DNA of 64,000 nt from Mesorhizobium sp. (GTDB taxonomy: Bacteria; Pseudomonadota; Alphaproteobacteria; Rhizobiales; Rhizobiaceae), in contig SAKE01000018.1 in the NCBI GenBank assembly GCA_004017275.1, positions 63,503-127,502 on the forward strand, written 5' to 3'. The translations under genes were made by a program, and so were the position numbers. The notes beneath the pieces are model-generated. The model was not told the DNA's origin. It saw only the letters and a list, made by a program, of their open reading frames with translations, and did no database searches. Each line of letters starts with the position of its first letter. The first letter of the stretch is position 1. Positions 17,567 to 27,042 of the stretch are shown piece by piece.

Positions 17567-17986
17567 ATGATCAAGGTCAAGCAACTCGCCCATGTCTGCA
17601 TCTTCGCCAATGACTTGGAAGCGACACGAAGCTTCTATCGCGACGTGCTGGGCCTCGACACGCAGTTCAACTTCCTCCGCGACGGCAAGGTGTTCGGCTT
17701 CTACCTCAATTGCGGCGGCCGCAGCCATGTCGAGGTGTTCCAGAAGGACGGCACGGCATACAGCGAGCAGAACCAGATCAACCATTTCTGCCTTGAGGTG
17801 GAAAACATCGATGCTGCGATCGATCATATCAAATCGAACGGCATCGACGTCACGGCCAAGAAGCATGCCTGCGACGACACTTTTCAGGCCTGGATCCGCG
17901 ATCCCAACGGCGTGAAGATCGAGCTGTTCGAATACACCGGCAAAAGCGCACAGTTCGCCGGCGGCGACCGCATCGCCGACTGGTGA
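17567..17986 (+). CDS. VOC (glyoxalase/dioxygenase superfamily) protein
   Basis: 139 residues, two beta-alpha-beta-beta-beta modules. Putative metal ligands are His in KQLAHVCIF, Glu in SHVEVFQ, His in INHFCLEV and Glu in VKIELFEYT, the normal VOC set, so it is likely an active metalloenzyme (lactoylglutathione lyase-like or other). GAGGAGCC precedes the ATG. It follows folC by 35 bases. Confidence 0.85.
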   Translation: MIKVKQLAHVCIFANDLEATRSFYRDVLGLDTQFNFLRDGKVFGFYLNCGGRSHVEVFQKDGTAYSEQNQINHFCLEVENIDAAIDHIKSNGIDVTAKKHACDDTFQAWIRDPNGVKIELFEYTGKSAQFAGGDRIADW

Positions 17987-17989
17987 AGG

Positions 17990-18111
17990 CACAATTCCAG
18001 GAAAAAGTGTGAGCAATTTTCTCGGGAAAGGGCGCATAGCGCTTTCCCTTGGCAATTGCGTCAGAACAAAGAGAGAGCATTCCGCCGTTCCGTAAAAACG
18101 TGAAATGCTCT
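17990..18111. repeat. Two tandem dispersed palindromes (family A copy 2 and an AGAGCATT element)
   Basis: 17990-18060 has AATTCCAGGAAAAAGTG at one end and GGCAATTGCG at the other with an inner GCGCTTTCCC hairpin. 18074-18111 has AGAGCATT and AATGCTCT arms. The second one abuts and includes the vapC stop codon. Confidence 0.7.
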
Positions 18112-18523
18112 AGAAATCCCAAGGCGAGATCAGCTCAAGGCTGGTGGTGCCAAAGTCGCCAAGATTGCGCGTTGCCAGCCGGCCTCCATTCACGCGCGCG
18201 ATCGCTGCAATCATGCCATCGGGGGCTGACATGCCGCGACCTTGGCGCGTCGCGGCCGCCATGATCTCGCCGTAAGCCAAGGCAGCCTCTTCCGTCAGTC
18301 CAAAAATCCGGTCGGCGAATCGATGGCGCCATCGGGAAAGTCCCTGTTCCAGCCGATCTGCACGCTCATCAGGTCGTATTTTTTGAATACCGAAGGCGAT
18401 TTCAGCAATCGTCACTGTAGGAAGGGCCAGTTCAGCGTCATTGCGGACAAGCCACGCCACGACAGCTGGGTCCGGCTCCTTCTTCAGAGTCTCCGAAATC
18501 ACGTTGGTGTCTACGAAAATCAA
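18110..18523 (-). CDS. vapC: PIN-domain toxin, VapC/FitB type
   Basis: 137 residues. Acidic RNase centre: D5 in MIFVDTNVISE, E in TIAEIAFGI, D in SAPDGMIAA, and the C-terminal RNLGDFG. Length and pattern match FitB-like VapC toxins that cleave tRNA or rRNA. It overlaps the antitoxin by four bases (ATGA). Confidence 0.9.
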   Translation of the reverse strand: MIFVDTNVISETLKKEPDPAVVAWLVRNDAELALPTVTIAEIAFGIQKIRPDERADRLEQGLSRWRHRFADRIFGLTEEAALAYGEIMAAATRQGRGMSAPDGMIAAIARVNGGRLATRNLGDFGTTSLELISPWDF

Positions 18524-18768
18524 AGCTCAGGTCCCGGATGAACCTGGCGGTCTTCGCGAATAACTTTCTCCAGATCGATGTCAACGCCATGGCTTGCAGT
18601 CAGGCTGGTATAGAAAGCGGAAGCGGGTTCACGCCCCGCTTCCCGAATCTCGTATGATTCAAGCGCACGTTCGACCACATCGGCTATCGAACGATTTTCA
18701 CGACGCGCAAGTCTATGGGCAAGGTCGCGGGCTTTTGCGCTGCGGACTGAGAGCTGCGGTTCGGCCAT
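18520..18768 (-). CDS. vapB: VapB-type antitoxin (ribbon-helix-helix)
   Basis: 82 residues, starting MAEPQLSVRSAKARDLAHRL then NRSIADVVERALESYE, a ribbon-helix-helix like the Rv0623-type VapB antitoxins; the C-terminal tail (HGVDIDLEKVIREDR) would wrap the toxin. A CTCC..GGGAG inverted repeat just upstream (about 18777-18791) also supplies the ribosome binding site and may be an operator. Forms a complete TA operon with vapC. Confidence 0.85.
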   Translation of the reverse strand: MAEPQLSVRSAKARDLAHRLARRENRSIADVVERALESYEIREAGREPASAFYTSLTASHGVDIDLEKVIREDRQVHPGPEL

Positions 18769-18863
18769 TTCAAACTCCCTTTTGGAGGGATATAGGCTGA
18801 TCCGCCGCTGCCATCAAGATGGCAGTTGATGGCGTGCCATCATAGTGATGGATTTCGAGCGGT

Positions 18864-19145
18864 TTACTTCAGCTCGATCTCGATAAAGGCATATTCGCCT
18901 TCATTGGCGTTGATGACGTCGTGCTCGACGCCCTCCTTGCGGAAATAGGGCGCGCCCTTCTTCATCTCGGCAAAGGATTCACCGTCCTTGGTCAACAGCT
19001 TCACCTTGCCGTCCATCAGCGGCACGACGACATAGTCGTGGCCGTGGCGATGCCAGCCGGTGTTCTCGCCCGGCGCGAAGCGGTATTCGGTGACGATGAC
19101 ACGCTCATTGTCGATGAAGACGGTGGCCTTGGCGGATCCGGTCAT
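18864..19145 (-). CDS. Cupin domain protein
   Basis: 93 residues, a single cupin barrel. Metal site in NTGWHRHGHDYVVVPL with a second His in GVEHDVINAN and Glu in YAFIEIE. No partner gene reveals its role. It stands between vapB and trxA, transcribed in the same direction but with a terminator between trxA and this gene. Confidence 0.8.
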   Translation of the reverse strand: MTGSAKATVFIDNERVIVTEYRFAPGENTGWHRHGHDYVVVPLMDGKVKLLTKDGESFAEMKKGAPYFRKEGVEHDVINANEGEYAFIEIELK

Positions 19146-19221
19146 GGGGTTCTCCTGTCTGCCTCAAGCAGATGACATGGAGTGGCCGGGCGCGAGGGCC
19201 AGTGCTTGATACCGATGACGC

Positions 19222-19251
19222 CAACAAAAAGCCCGGCGCGAGGCCGGGCTT
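19222..19251 (-). terminator. Terminator after trxA
   Basis: Near-perfect stem AGCCCGGCC / GCCGGGCT with a short loop, followed on the minus strand by TTTTTGTT, about 25 bases past the stop. Confidence 0.85.
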
Positions 19252-19274
19252 GATGGTCACGAATTTCAGATGGA

Positions 19275-19598
19275 TCAGGCGAGGTTGCCGTTGATCCAGT
19301 GCGACAGCGCGGTCTTCGGCGCGGCACCGACCTTGATGTCGGCCATTTCGCCGCCCTTGAAGATCATCAGCGTCGGGATCGAGCGCACGCCGAACTGGGC
19401 GGCAAGCTCCGGATTTTCGTCGATGTTGAGCTTGGCAATCTTAATCTTGGAGCCAAGTTCGGTGGCGATATCTTCGAGCGACGGCGCGATCTGCTTGCAG
19501 GGGCCGCACCATTCCGCCCAGAAGTCGACGACGACGGGTACGCTGGCGTCAAGCACGTCGGTCTGGAAGTTGCTCTTGTCGACCTTGACGGTTGCCAT
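19275..19598 (-). CDS. trxA: Thioredoxin
   Basis: 107 residues with the active site WAEWCGPCKQIAP and cis-Pro loop SIPTLMIF. Cytosolic disulfide reductase. The ATG at 19598 (AAGGA upstream) gives the canonical length; an open frame extends 21 residues further without similarity. It follows addA by 75 bases on the same strand. Confidence 0.97.
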   Translation of the reverse strand: MATVKVDKSNFQTDVLDASVPVVVDFWAEWCGPCKQIAPSLEDIATELGSKIKIAKLNIDENPELAAQFGVRSIPTLMIFKGGEMADIKVGAAPKTALSHWINGNLA

Positions 19599-19673
19599 AT
19601 GGAAAATCCTTTCGAAAGTTTTTGTCGCACCAAATGTGGTGGTGATCGCGCCCTTCTTCAAGCAGGTGTTGTG

Positions 19674-22600
19674 TCACGCTCCCGTGAGTCGAGCAAGGGC
19701 GTCATCCATGGCACTCGCCGGCAGTTCGATCAGCCGCGGCGCCTCGGTGAACAGGAGGGCCGCCTTGACCGCGCGACCGGGATAGAGCGGCTGCAACAGG
19801 GCGCGATAGAGCGCGAGTTGCAGGACATAGGCCGGCGGGACCTCGGCCAGAGAGGCGGGCGCCGGCCGGTTGGTCTTGTAGTCGATGATCGAGACTGCGT
19901 CCAGCGTCACCGCCAATCGGTCGATCTTGCCGGAAATCGAGCGCTTTTTGCCCTTGACCTCCAGGCTGCCCATGATCGCGACCTCGGCACGCGACGATGA
20001 CGCGAAAAGCTGACCAAAGCTGGCGTCGGCAAGGATTGCGGTGACCGAAGCCAGGGCCTTCTCACGCTCTGACGCAGTCCAGTCAGCACCCGTGCGTGCG
20101 AGGTAGCGCTGCGCCGCGCCCTGGCGTTCGGGCTCGGCGATGCCGGGCAGCATCTGCAGCAGTTTGTGCAGGGCAAGCCCGCGCAGCACGGCAAAGCCGG
20201 GCTCGGCATCGGCGTCGAGCACCGGCGACGCCTTGTCGACCACCGCTTCCTTGCCTTCGTCGATCAGTGCCGAGGCGCCGGATGGCGACAGCGGACGCGG
20301 CAAATCTTCGAAAGGCGGCAAAGGGCGGAATAGGGTCGCCGGTAAGGGTCCGAAAGCGTCGGCCTGCCGTGCCTGCTCGCCGGAAACCATTGCGACGGGC
20401 GGCAGCTTGGTGACATGGAAACGATGCACCAGCTCGCCGCCGGCGGGATGTGCACGCTCCTCGCTCTCGGGAGCGTCGAGCAACGCTCGGCTGACGATCG
20501 AATGCCAGGTACCGGCGTTCGGTGCCCGCTTGCCGTGATAGCCGCAGACGATCAGCCGATCCTCGGCACGGGTCATGCCGACATAGAGCAGCCGGCGGTA
20601 TTCGTCGTCGGCGAGTTCCCGAGCCCGCGCTGCCGCTGTTTTGGAAAAGCCGTTTGCGACGTCGCTGGCCGAGCGCCAGAGATAGCCCTTGCCATCCCAG
20701 TTCGCGCCGGAGCCGTCGAAGGGCATCAGGCGCGGCAGATGCTGGTCGCTGAACGGAGCGGAACCGCCATCGACCAGGAACACGACCGGCGCTTCCAGGC
20801 CCTTGGCGGCGTGCACGGTCATGACCCGGACCTCGTCGCGGGTCTGGTCCATCTCGCGCTTGATCTCGGGACCGGCGTTTTCCAGCGTCGACAGGAAGGC
20901 TTCCAGCCCCGGCAGGCCGGTTCGCTCCTCGGCAAGGCAGAAACTCAGGAATTCGTCGAGAATGTCGCCGGCTTCCGGTCCGAGCCGCGCGATCATCTTT
21001 TTGCGCACGCCATCGCGCGCCAGCAGGGCGGCATAGAACTCGAACACCGGCTTGAAGGCAGCTTCGTTTGTCCAGATGTCGAGCCGCGCGACGATCTTCG
21101 ACAGGCGCTCGCTTTCGGCGGCGTGCTGGCGCAGCGATGCGATTAGCGACAGGCCGGACGGCCTCTGCGCGGCGAGCGTGAAAAGCGTCTCTTCCGGCAG
21201 ATCGAAGATCGGGCTGCGCAGCACGGCGGCAAGCGACAGGTCGTCCTGCGGCTGGATGAGAAGATGGCCGAGTGCGATCAGGTCCTTGACGGCGATGTGT
21301 CCAGGCAGGCTCAGCCTGTCGGCGCCTGCGACCGGAATGTCGCGACGTTTCAAGGCCCGGGTCAGCGCATGGACGAAGCGATCGCGCTTGCGCACCAGCA
21401 CCAGCACGTCGCCCGGCCGCAGCCGCTCGCCGCGACCTTCGATGATCTCACTGGTGCCGATCCAGCCGGCAATGGTGGCGGCGACATTCTCGGCAACACG
21501 CACCGCCGGCGCATGGGCATGGTCGATGGCTTGCGTCCAGTCGTCAGGTTCGTCGACGGCTTCAGCGCCGACCGACGGCCAGACCTCGACATAGCCGGGC
21601 GCATCGGTGCGGATCGCCTTGTGGCTCAGCGGATCGGGATCATGGCTGATGCCGCGCCGCACGATCGGATCGGCGAAGACGCGGTCGACCGCGGCCAGAA
21701 CATCATCGGTCGAGCGGAACGACCAGGTCAGCTTGAGATCGGCGAAGGACGCCTCGGCGTCGCGCACTCGTCCCGCAAACAACAGCCGGCTGTCGGCGAA
21801 GGAGTCCGGGGCGGCACCCTGGAACGAATAGATCGACTGCTTTTCGTCGCCGACGGCGAAGATCGTGCGGTGGATCCTGTCGCGGGCGCCAAAGCCGGCA
21901 AAGAATTCTTCCGCCAGCCGCTTGACCACTTCCCATTGATCCGGACTGGTGTCCTGCGCCTCGTCGAGCAGGATGTGGTCGATGCCCTGGTCGAGCTTGT
22001 ATTGCACCCAGGGGCCGGCATCCGGCCGCGCCAAAAGGTTAACGGTGCGGGTGATCAGGTCGTTGAAGTCGAGGAAGCCGCGGCTGCGCTTCAGCATTTC
22101 GTAGCGGGCGATCAGCCAGTCGGCGATGGTCAGCGCGGCGCGCGTGCCTTCCAGCATCCGGAACAGCGCCAGCCGGTCGGTGGTTTCGACGATGGCGTTG
22201 GCCGCCGAGAGATAACGCTCCGCCAGATCCGGCAGCCGATCGATCAGGGCCTTCTTGAAAGCCTTTGCCGGGTCGTAGGCATCGCCATCGGTCTTGAGGA
22301 AGGCTCTTGCCAGCATTTGAAGGCGGCGAATGGGATCGCTTTCGGCGAAAGCCTGGCGCGCATAGGGCAGGATGTTGTTCAGCACCGATCTGGCGTCGGT
22401 GGCTTCGGCGGCGTGGGTGAAGCCGGCAAAATAGTCGGGCAGGAAGCCCGGCAGCGGCCAGATCGACGCCGCTATGCCTTCGGCGGTCTGGCCGAGGCGG
22501 AAATGAAACTCTTCGAACAAAGCCTGGAAGCGCGTGCCGTCGCGTCCGACGGCATCGATGAAATGGCGCAAGCCGTCGCGCTTGCGCACGATCTCGCCAA

Positions 22601-23186
22601 GCAAGGCATCGAGCCCGGCTTCGCCGCCGCGATCGAGAATGGCGGCAAAGGCCTCGGCCAGATCCCTGTCGCCGGCGGCGGAAATCATCTCGCGGCGCGC
22701 AGCGGCAAAAAGCGAGGCCTCCATCTGGCCGTCGAGCATCTCGAAATGGGCCGGGATGTTGGCTTCCAGCGGGAACTGGTGCAGCACCGACTCGCAGAAG
22801 GCATGGATGGTCTGGATCTTCAGCCCACCGGGTGTTTCCAACGCCTCGGCGAACAGGCGCCGCGCCCGGCGCATGGTCTCGAGATCGGGCCGGCGCCCCT
22901 CCAGAGCCTCGACCTTTGCCGCAAGGTCCGCGTCACCCAGAGTCGTCCATTCCGACAGCGTTGAAAAAACCCGGTTCGACATGTTGGCGGCAGCGGCGCG
23001 CGTGTAGGTGAGGCACAGGATCTTCGACGGATCGGTGCCGCGCAGCAGCAGCCGGATAACGCGCTGGGCCAGCACATGGGTCTTGCCTGAGCCGGCGTTC
23101 GCCGACACCCAGGCGGAATTCCCGGGGTCGGCGGCGCGGGCCTGGCTGTCCGCGGTGTCGCTGGGGATGGGATAGGCCTTCTTCAT
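19674..23186 (-). CDS. addA: Double-strand break repair helicase-nuclease AddA
   Basis: 1170 residues, UvrD-type superfamily 1 helicase. Walker A is ANAGSGKTH (K35), Walker B LLDEAQDTSPDQWEV, followed by GDEKQSIYSFQGA, VMTVHAAKGLEAPVVFL and LLYVGMTRAEDRL. The C-terminal RecB-like nuclease motif is IIDYKTNRPAP. With AddB it processes broken DNA ends for RecA in place of RecBCD. Start overlaps the addB stop by four bases (ATGA). Confidence 0.97.
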   Translation of the reverse strand: MKKAYPIPSDTADSQARAADPGNSAWVSANAGSGKTHVLAQRVIRLLLRGTDPSKILCLTYTRAAAANMSNRVFSTLSEWTTLGDADLAAKVEALEGRRPDLETMRRARRLFAEALETPGGLKIQTIHAFCESVLHQFPLEANIPAHFEMLDGQMEASLFAAARREMISAAGDRDLAEAFAAILDRGGEAGLDALLGEIVRKRDGLRHFIDAVGRDGTRFQALFEEFHFRLGQTAEGIAASIWPLPGFLPDYFAGFTHAAEATDARSVLNNILPYARQAFAESDPIRRLQMLARAFLKTDGDAYDPAKAFKKALIDRLPDLAERYLSAANAIVETTDRLALFRMLEGTRAALTIADWLIARYEMLKRSRGFLDFNDLITRTVNLLARPDAGPWVQYKLDQGIDHILLDEAQDTSPDQWEVVKRLAEEFFAGFGARDRIHRTIFAVGDEKQSIYSFQGAAPDSFADSRLLFAGRVRDAEASFADLKLTWSFRSTDDVLAAVDRVFADPIVRRGISHDPDPLSHKAIRTDAPGYVEVWPSVGAEAVDEPDDWTQAIDHAHAPAVRVAENVAATIAGWIGTSEIIEGRGERLRPGDVLVLVRKRDRFVHALTRALKRRDIPVAGADRLSLPGHIAVKDLIALGHLLIQPQDDLSLAAVLRSPIFDLPEETLFTLAAQRPSGLSLIASLRQHAAESERLSKIVARLDIWTNEAAFKPVFEFYAALLARDGVRKKMIARLGPEAGDILDEFLSFCLAEERTGLPGLEAFLSTLENAGPEIKREMDQTRDEVRVMTVHAAKGLEAPVVFLVDGGSAPFSDQHLPRLMPFDGSGANWDGKGYLWRSASDVANGFSKTAAARARELADDEYRRLLYVGMTRAEDRLIVCGYHGKRAPNAGTWHSIVSRALLDAPESEERAHPAGGELVHRFHVTKLPPVAMVSGEQARQADAFGPLPATLFRPLPPFEDLPRPLSPSGASALIDEGKEAVVDKASPVLDADAEPGFAVLRGLALHKLLQMLPGIAEPERQGAAQRYLARTGADWTASEREKALASVTAILADASFGQLFASSSRAEVAIMGSLEVKGKKRSISGKIDRLAVTLDAVSIIDYKTNRPAPASLAEVPPAYVLQLALYRALLQPLYPGRAVKAALLFTEAPRLIELPASAMDDALARLTGA

Positions 23187-26100
23187 GCCTCCCCTCCTTC
23201 GTCACCGGCATCGCCGCCGGCCGACCATTCGAGCACGCGGGCCAGATGGTCGTAGTCGCCGTCGGTCTCGCCTTCACGAAACGGCAGCGCGCGCGACAGG
23301 TAGCCGGTCGTCGGGTCGGCGTAGTGGATGAGCAGTTTCTCCAGCCGCGCCCAGGCCTCTTCGGCGAGATCTGTCGCGGTCCGCGGCTGGCGGTTGTGTT
23401 CGAGGATGGACTCCTCGAACACCTCGCCATTCGGCTTCAACCTGATGAAGGCCAGTTGCGACGGTTCGCGCGCGCCCAGATCCTTGAAGGCCCCGCGCCT
23501 GAGCAGCGCGCCTTCGAGCGCCAGTTGCGGCGCAAGCAGCGTGTGCGCCTGCGCCTTGGACGGCGAGGAGCCCGTCTTGTAATCCAGTATGTCGGCCATG
23601 CCGCCGGCCAGCAGGTCGACCCGGTCGGCGTAACCGGACAGCGTCACGCCGGATTGGCCGACGATGGTCTTTCCGGCGCGCTCTTCGGCGTGTCGCCTTA
23701 TCACCGCGTCGGCGCGCGTGCGCTCCCACTCGATGATGTTGGCGGCGAGTTTTTCGAAACGCGGCCACCAGACCGCCTCGACATCGGCCGGAAGAGCTGC
23801 ATCCGCGAAACAGGCGCGGCCGGCGGCGATAAGGCCGGCAAGCGCGTCTGGCGCGCGCGGATCGGCAACGCGCGCCGAGAACAGGTGCAGGATGGCATGA
23901 AACAACGTGCCGCGCTCGGCCGCACCGGGATCGCGGATGACCGGATCGAGCGGCATCAGGCCAAGGATCCGTCTTGCGTAGACGGCGTAGGGGTCGCGGC
24001 GCAGGGTCTCGATCTCGGTGACCGAGAAATGGCCTGGGCGCACGGACAAAGGCGGTTTCGGCTGCGGCCGCGGCGCGAAATCCTGCCTTGGGCCGGTATC
24101 CAGCGCGCGCGCCCAGGCGAGCAGTTCGTCGCCACGCCGGCGCAATTCTACCGCCTGGTCGTTGCCGATGAAGGTCAGCAGGCGCTGCAGCCAGCGTGAC
24201 GGCACGGCGGGGGCGTCGCCGGCACGCGCCGAGCGGGCCAGCAGCACCTTCCTGGCGCCCATCGCCATCTGGAAGTCATGCGCGGCAAGGCCGACGCGCC
24301 GCTCGGGCGGTTCGAGGTCGATGCCGGTCTTCATCAGCCGCGACATGAAGCGGTCGCTCTCCGGCTTGCGCGGCCATACGCCCTCGTTGAGCCCGCCGAT
24401 GACCAGCGTGTCGACAGTCTGCAAGCGCGCTTCCAGCGCACCCCAGATGGCAATGTTCCTATCGGTGCCTTGCGCCGGCTTGACCGTTTCAGGCGCGATC
24501 AGCGCCGCCATCACGTCGGGCCACTCATTGCCCGCGAACGACAATGGCGCCGAGGCCGCGACAAGCCCGCGCAGCAGTTCCGCGAGCTTTTCGCCGGCGT
24601 CACCGGCATAGAGTTCGCCAAGGCCGCCATCGGCGGTTCGGCCGAGATTTTCGAGCGCGACGACGCTGGCTTCGACAAGCGCGGCAAGGTCAATGTCGGC
24701 CTGGCCGCGGAAAGCCGCAACCGGTGCCAGCGCTTGCTTGAGACGTTCGAGCAAATTTCGCGAACCTTCGATGGACCGAACCGTCAGCCGGGAAAACCAG
24801 AAGGGCGGCCGGCTGTCGCTGCCCAGGCCGATGAGCCGGGCCTCGAACAGTTCCGGCAGCGAAACGATGTCGGGGCGGCCGGTGCCGCCGCGCAACGCCA
24901 CCAGTTCGACCAGTTCCGCCGCATGGCGCACATCAGCGCGTTCGAGGCCAAGCCCAAGCAGCGGGTGCTTGAGCAGCGACAACAGGCCCATGGGGTCGCC
25001 TGGCCGGAACACCGCTTCCAGCGCCAGTCGAAGCAGGCTGGCCGCCGGGGTGTTGGCGAGCGGCGTGCCACCGGAATCGTCGGCGACGACGCCGAAGCGC
25101 TGGAGCTCGATCGAGACGCGACGCGCCAGTGCGCGGTCGCCGGTGACCAGAGCCGCCCTTTGGCCGGGTTGTTCGACCGCGCGCTTGAGCGCGACGGCGA
25201 TGGCAACGGCTTCGTCGCGTTCGCTGGCGGCTTCGAGCAGCGTCACGTCGGCGAAAGCCCCGGCGATGTCGGGTGCCGAAAATCCGGCACGTGTCTCGGC
25301 CCAGAGTTCGGTGGTTTCAGCCGGCCGCAACGCTTCGCCGACCAGGGCGGCGCGGAGCGCGAGCCGCGGCTCGGCCGCGCTGATCTCCACGACATCGTCG
25401 CGCAGCACGCCGATCTTGCCGATCAGTCTTGCAAGGCCGTATTGCGGGTGGCCGAGCACGGCCGGACGCGCACCAGGCGCCGCAATTGCCTGGAAGGACG
25501 CTTGGTCCAGCGTCCGGTCGAGACCGGGCAGCACGATGGCGCCGCCGGGCAAGCGCGCGATCGCGGCAAGCAGTTCAGCCGTGGCTGGAATGGAGCCGGT
25601 CGAGCCCGCGGCGATGACCGGCCCGGCAGGCGGATTGCGCCGCAGTCGCGCCGCCTCGGCGCGGATCAGCGCGCTGCGATGCGCGGCGGGATTGGAGCGG
25701 TCGCTCTCCGCAAGGAATTTCGGCCAGGCGTCGGTGACGATGCCGAGGAATTCGAGCGTCACCTGCCACCATCCGGCAAGGTTGCCGGTTACCAGACCGG
25801 TGAGCTTGGCCCAGTCAGTGCCTTCCGTCTCGATCTCGTCCATCAGACGGGCGAGATCGCGTGCCAGCCAGATCGCGTCGGCGGTGGAGGCCGGGATGAC
25901 GATCTCCTCGGCGAAAAGCGCGGCGACATGTGCCGGCAACCGGCGTTTCCACGCCCGCACCAGCGGCGTCAGCAGCAACAGGCGTTCGGTCGCTGTGATA
26001 GGCGGTGCGAGATCGATGGCCGCCGATGCCTCGGTCTCGAATGCGGCCTCATCCTCGTCGAACTCACCGAGCGGCCGGATGACCGGCAGGATTGCCGAAC

Positions 26101-26317
26101 CGCCGCCGCCACGTGCGGCCAGGCTGTCGACGAAGACGCCACGCAAGGCGCGCGCGGCACGGCGCGTCGGCACATAGATGGTGACATCGGCCAAAGCGAG
26201 CGGGTCGCCGTCAAAGCGAAACCCGGGAACGAGGCCGCCGGCAAGCAGCGCCTCGGCAAGCGTCAGCAGAAACGGCGCTCCGGGCGGGATCGAGAAAACG
26301 CGGCTTGAGCCGCTCAT
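23183..26317 (-). CDS. addB: Double-strand break repair protein AddB
   Basis: 1044 residues from ATG 26317, which overlaps the murU stop (ATGA). It starts MSGSSRVFSIPPGAPFL. A C-terminal nuclease motif ADILDYKTGSSP is present. The N-terminal helicase-like part is degenerate, with no normal Walker A (AAGSTGSIPATAEL), as usual in alphaproteobacterial AddB. Partner of AddA. The frame is open a further 114 codons upstream inside murU, without similarity. Confidence 0.95.
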   Translation of the reverse strand: MSGSSRVFSIPPGAPFLLTLAEALLAGGLVPGFRFDGDPLALADVTIYVPTRRAARALRGVFVDSLAARGGGGSAILPVIRPLGEFDEDEAAFETEASAAIDLAPPITATERLLLLTPLVRAWKRRLPAHVAALFAEEIVIPASTADAIWLARDLARLMDEIETEGTDWAKLTGLVTGNLAGWWQVTLEFLGIVTDAWPKFLAESDRSNPAAHRSALIRAEAARLRRNPPAGPVIAAGSTGSIPATAELLAAIARLPGGAIVLPGLDRTLDQASFQAIAAPGARPAVLGHPQYGLARLIGKIGVLRDDVVEISAAEPRLALRAALVGEALRPAETTELWAETRAGFSAPDIAGAFADVTLLEAASERDEAVAIAVALKRAVEQPGQRAALVTGDRALARRVSIELQRFGVVADDSGGTPLANTPAASLLRLALEAVFRPGDPMGLLSLLKHPLLGLGLERADVRHAAELVELVALRGGTGRPDIVSLPELFEARLIGLGSDSRPPFWFSRLTVRSIEGSRNLLERLKQALAPVAAFRGQADIDLAALVEASVVALENLGRTADGGLGELYAGDAGEKLAELLRGLVAASAPLSFAGNEWPDVMAALIAPETVKPAQGTDRNIAIWGALEARLQTVDTLVIGGLNEGVWPRKPESDRFMSRLMKTGIDLEPPERRVGLAAHDFQMAMGARKVLLARSARAGDAPAVPSRWLQRLLTFIGNDQAVELRRRGDELLAWARALDTGPRQDFAPRPQPKPPLSVRPGHFSVTEIETLRRDPYAVYARRILGLMPLDPVIRDPGAAERGTLFHAILHLFSARVADPRAPDALAGLIAAGRACFADAALPADVEAVWWPRFEKLAANIIEWERTRADAVIRRHAEERAGKTIVGQSGVTLSGYADRVDLLAGGMADILDYKTGSSPSKAQAHTLLAPQLALEGALLRRGAFKDLGAREPSQLAFIRLKPNGEVFEESILEHNRQPRTATDLAEEAWARLEKLLIHYADPTTGYLSRALPFREGETDGDYDHLARVLEWSAGGDAGDEGGEA

Positions 26318-27042
26318 TGCGACTCGATTAACGCACCGGCGACCACCGCTTCCGCGAGCGGTACGGCATCGGGCGTGCCGACGGTGATCCAGTAGCCGTG
26401 CATCGGCATGCCAAACAGGCGGCCTGCGGCGATGGCCGAATCGAAATAGGCGTTGAGCGAGTGCGGTCCGGCTGGAGCATCCTTGAACAGTCGCGGCTGA
26501 ACGATCGCCGCGCCGGCATAGATCAGCCCTGCCGGATCGCCTTTCGAGCGCCGCAAGGCACCGTCCGGCGCCACCAGGAAATCGGTAGAGCCACAATGTC
26601 CGGTCGCCTGTTGGAGATCCGCCAGCATCAGCAGAATATCCATTTTCGCCGCGTCCCATGCAAGGGCGAGGCGCTGGAGATTGAGGGGACCGTCGTCGAT
26701 CCAGAAGGTATCGGCGTTGAGGATGTAGAAGGGCTGCTCGCCCAACTCCGGCAAAGCTTTGACGATGCCGCCGGCGGAATCGAGCAGTTTCTCGCTCTCA
26801 TCGGAAATGACGATCCGTGGTGCGCGGCGCGCCGCGACATGGGCAACGATCTGTTCGGGGAAGTAGTGGACGTTGACGACGGCTTTGCCGACGCCGGCGG
26901 CGGCCAGGCTGTCGAGGCTCCAGTCGAGCAAAGTCTTGCCGGCGATCTTGACCAGCGGCTTGGGAACGGTGTCGGTGATCGGCCGCATGCGTTTGCCGAG
27001 CCCGGCGGCGAGTACGATGGCGGTGTCCGGTCCTGCTGTCAC
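26314..27042 (-). CDS. murU: Nucleotidyltransferase, probable N-acetylmuramate-1-phosphate uridylyltransferase
   Basis: 242 residues. The sugar-phosphate nucleotidyltransferase signature is AIVLAAGLGKRMRPITDTVP with K in KPLVKIAGK; metal Asp in YILNADTFW. It resembles MurU, which turns MurNAc-1-phosphate into UDP-MurNAc in the MurA-bypass salvage route, and lies next to an AmgK-type kinase, the enzyme making its substrate. Mannose-1-phosphate guanylyltransferase is the alternative from sequence alone; the neighbour favours MurU. Confidence 0.85.
   Translation of the reverse strand: MTAGPDTAIVLAAGLGKRMRPITDTVPKPLVKIAGKTLLDWSLDSLAAAGVGKAVVNVHYFPEQIVAHVAARRAPRIVISDESEKLLDSAGGIVKALPELGEQPFYILNADTFWIDDGPLNLQRLALAWDAAKMDILLMLADLQQATGHCGSTDFLVAPDGALRRSKGDPAGLIYAGAAIVQPRLFKDAPAGPHSLNAYFDSAIAAGRLFGMPMHGYWITVGTPDAVPLAEAVVAGALIESQ

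Noticed and set aside
19599..19661. Longer thioredoxin with a 21-residue N-terminal extension
   Set aside because: The extension MKKGAITTTFG.. has no signal-peptide character and the internal ATG at 19598 gives the standard length and has AAGGA upstream.
21264..22964. 566-codon open frame on the plus strand
   Set aside because: Antisense shadow of addA, with no motif; several similar long shadows over addB and pheT were rejected for the same reason.
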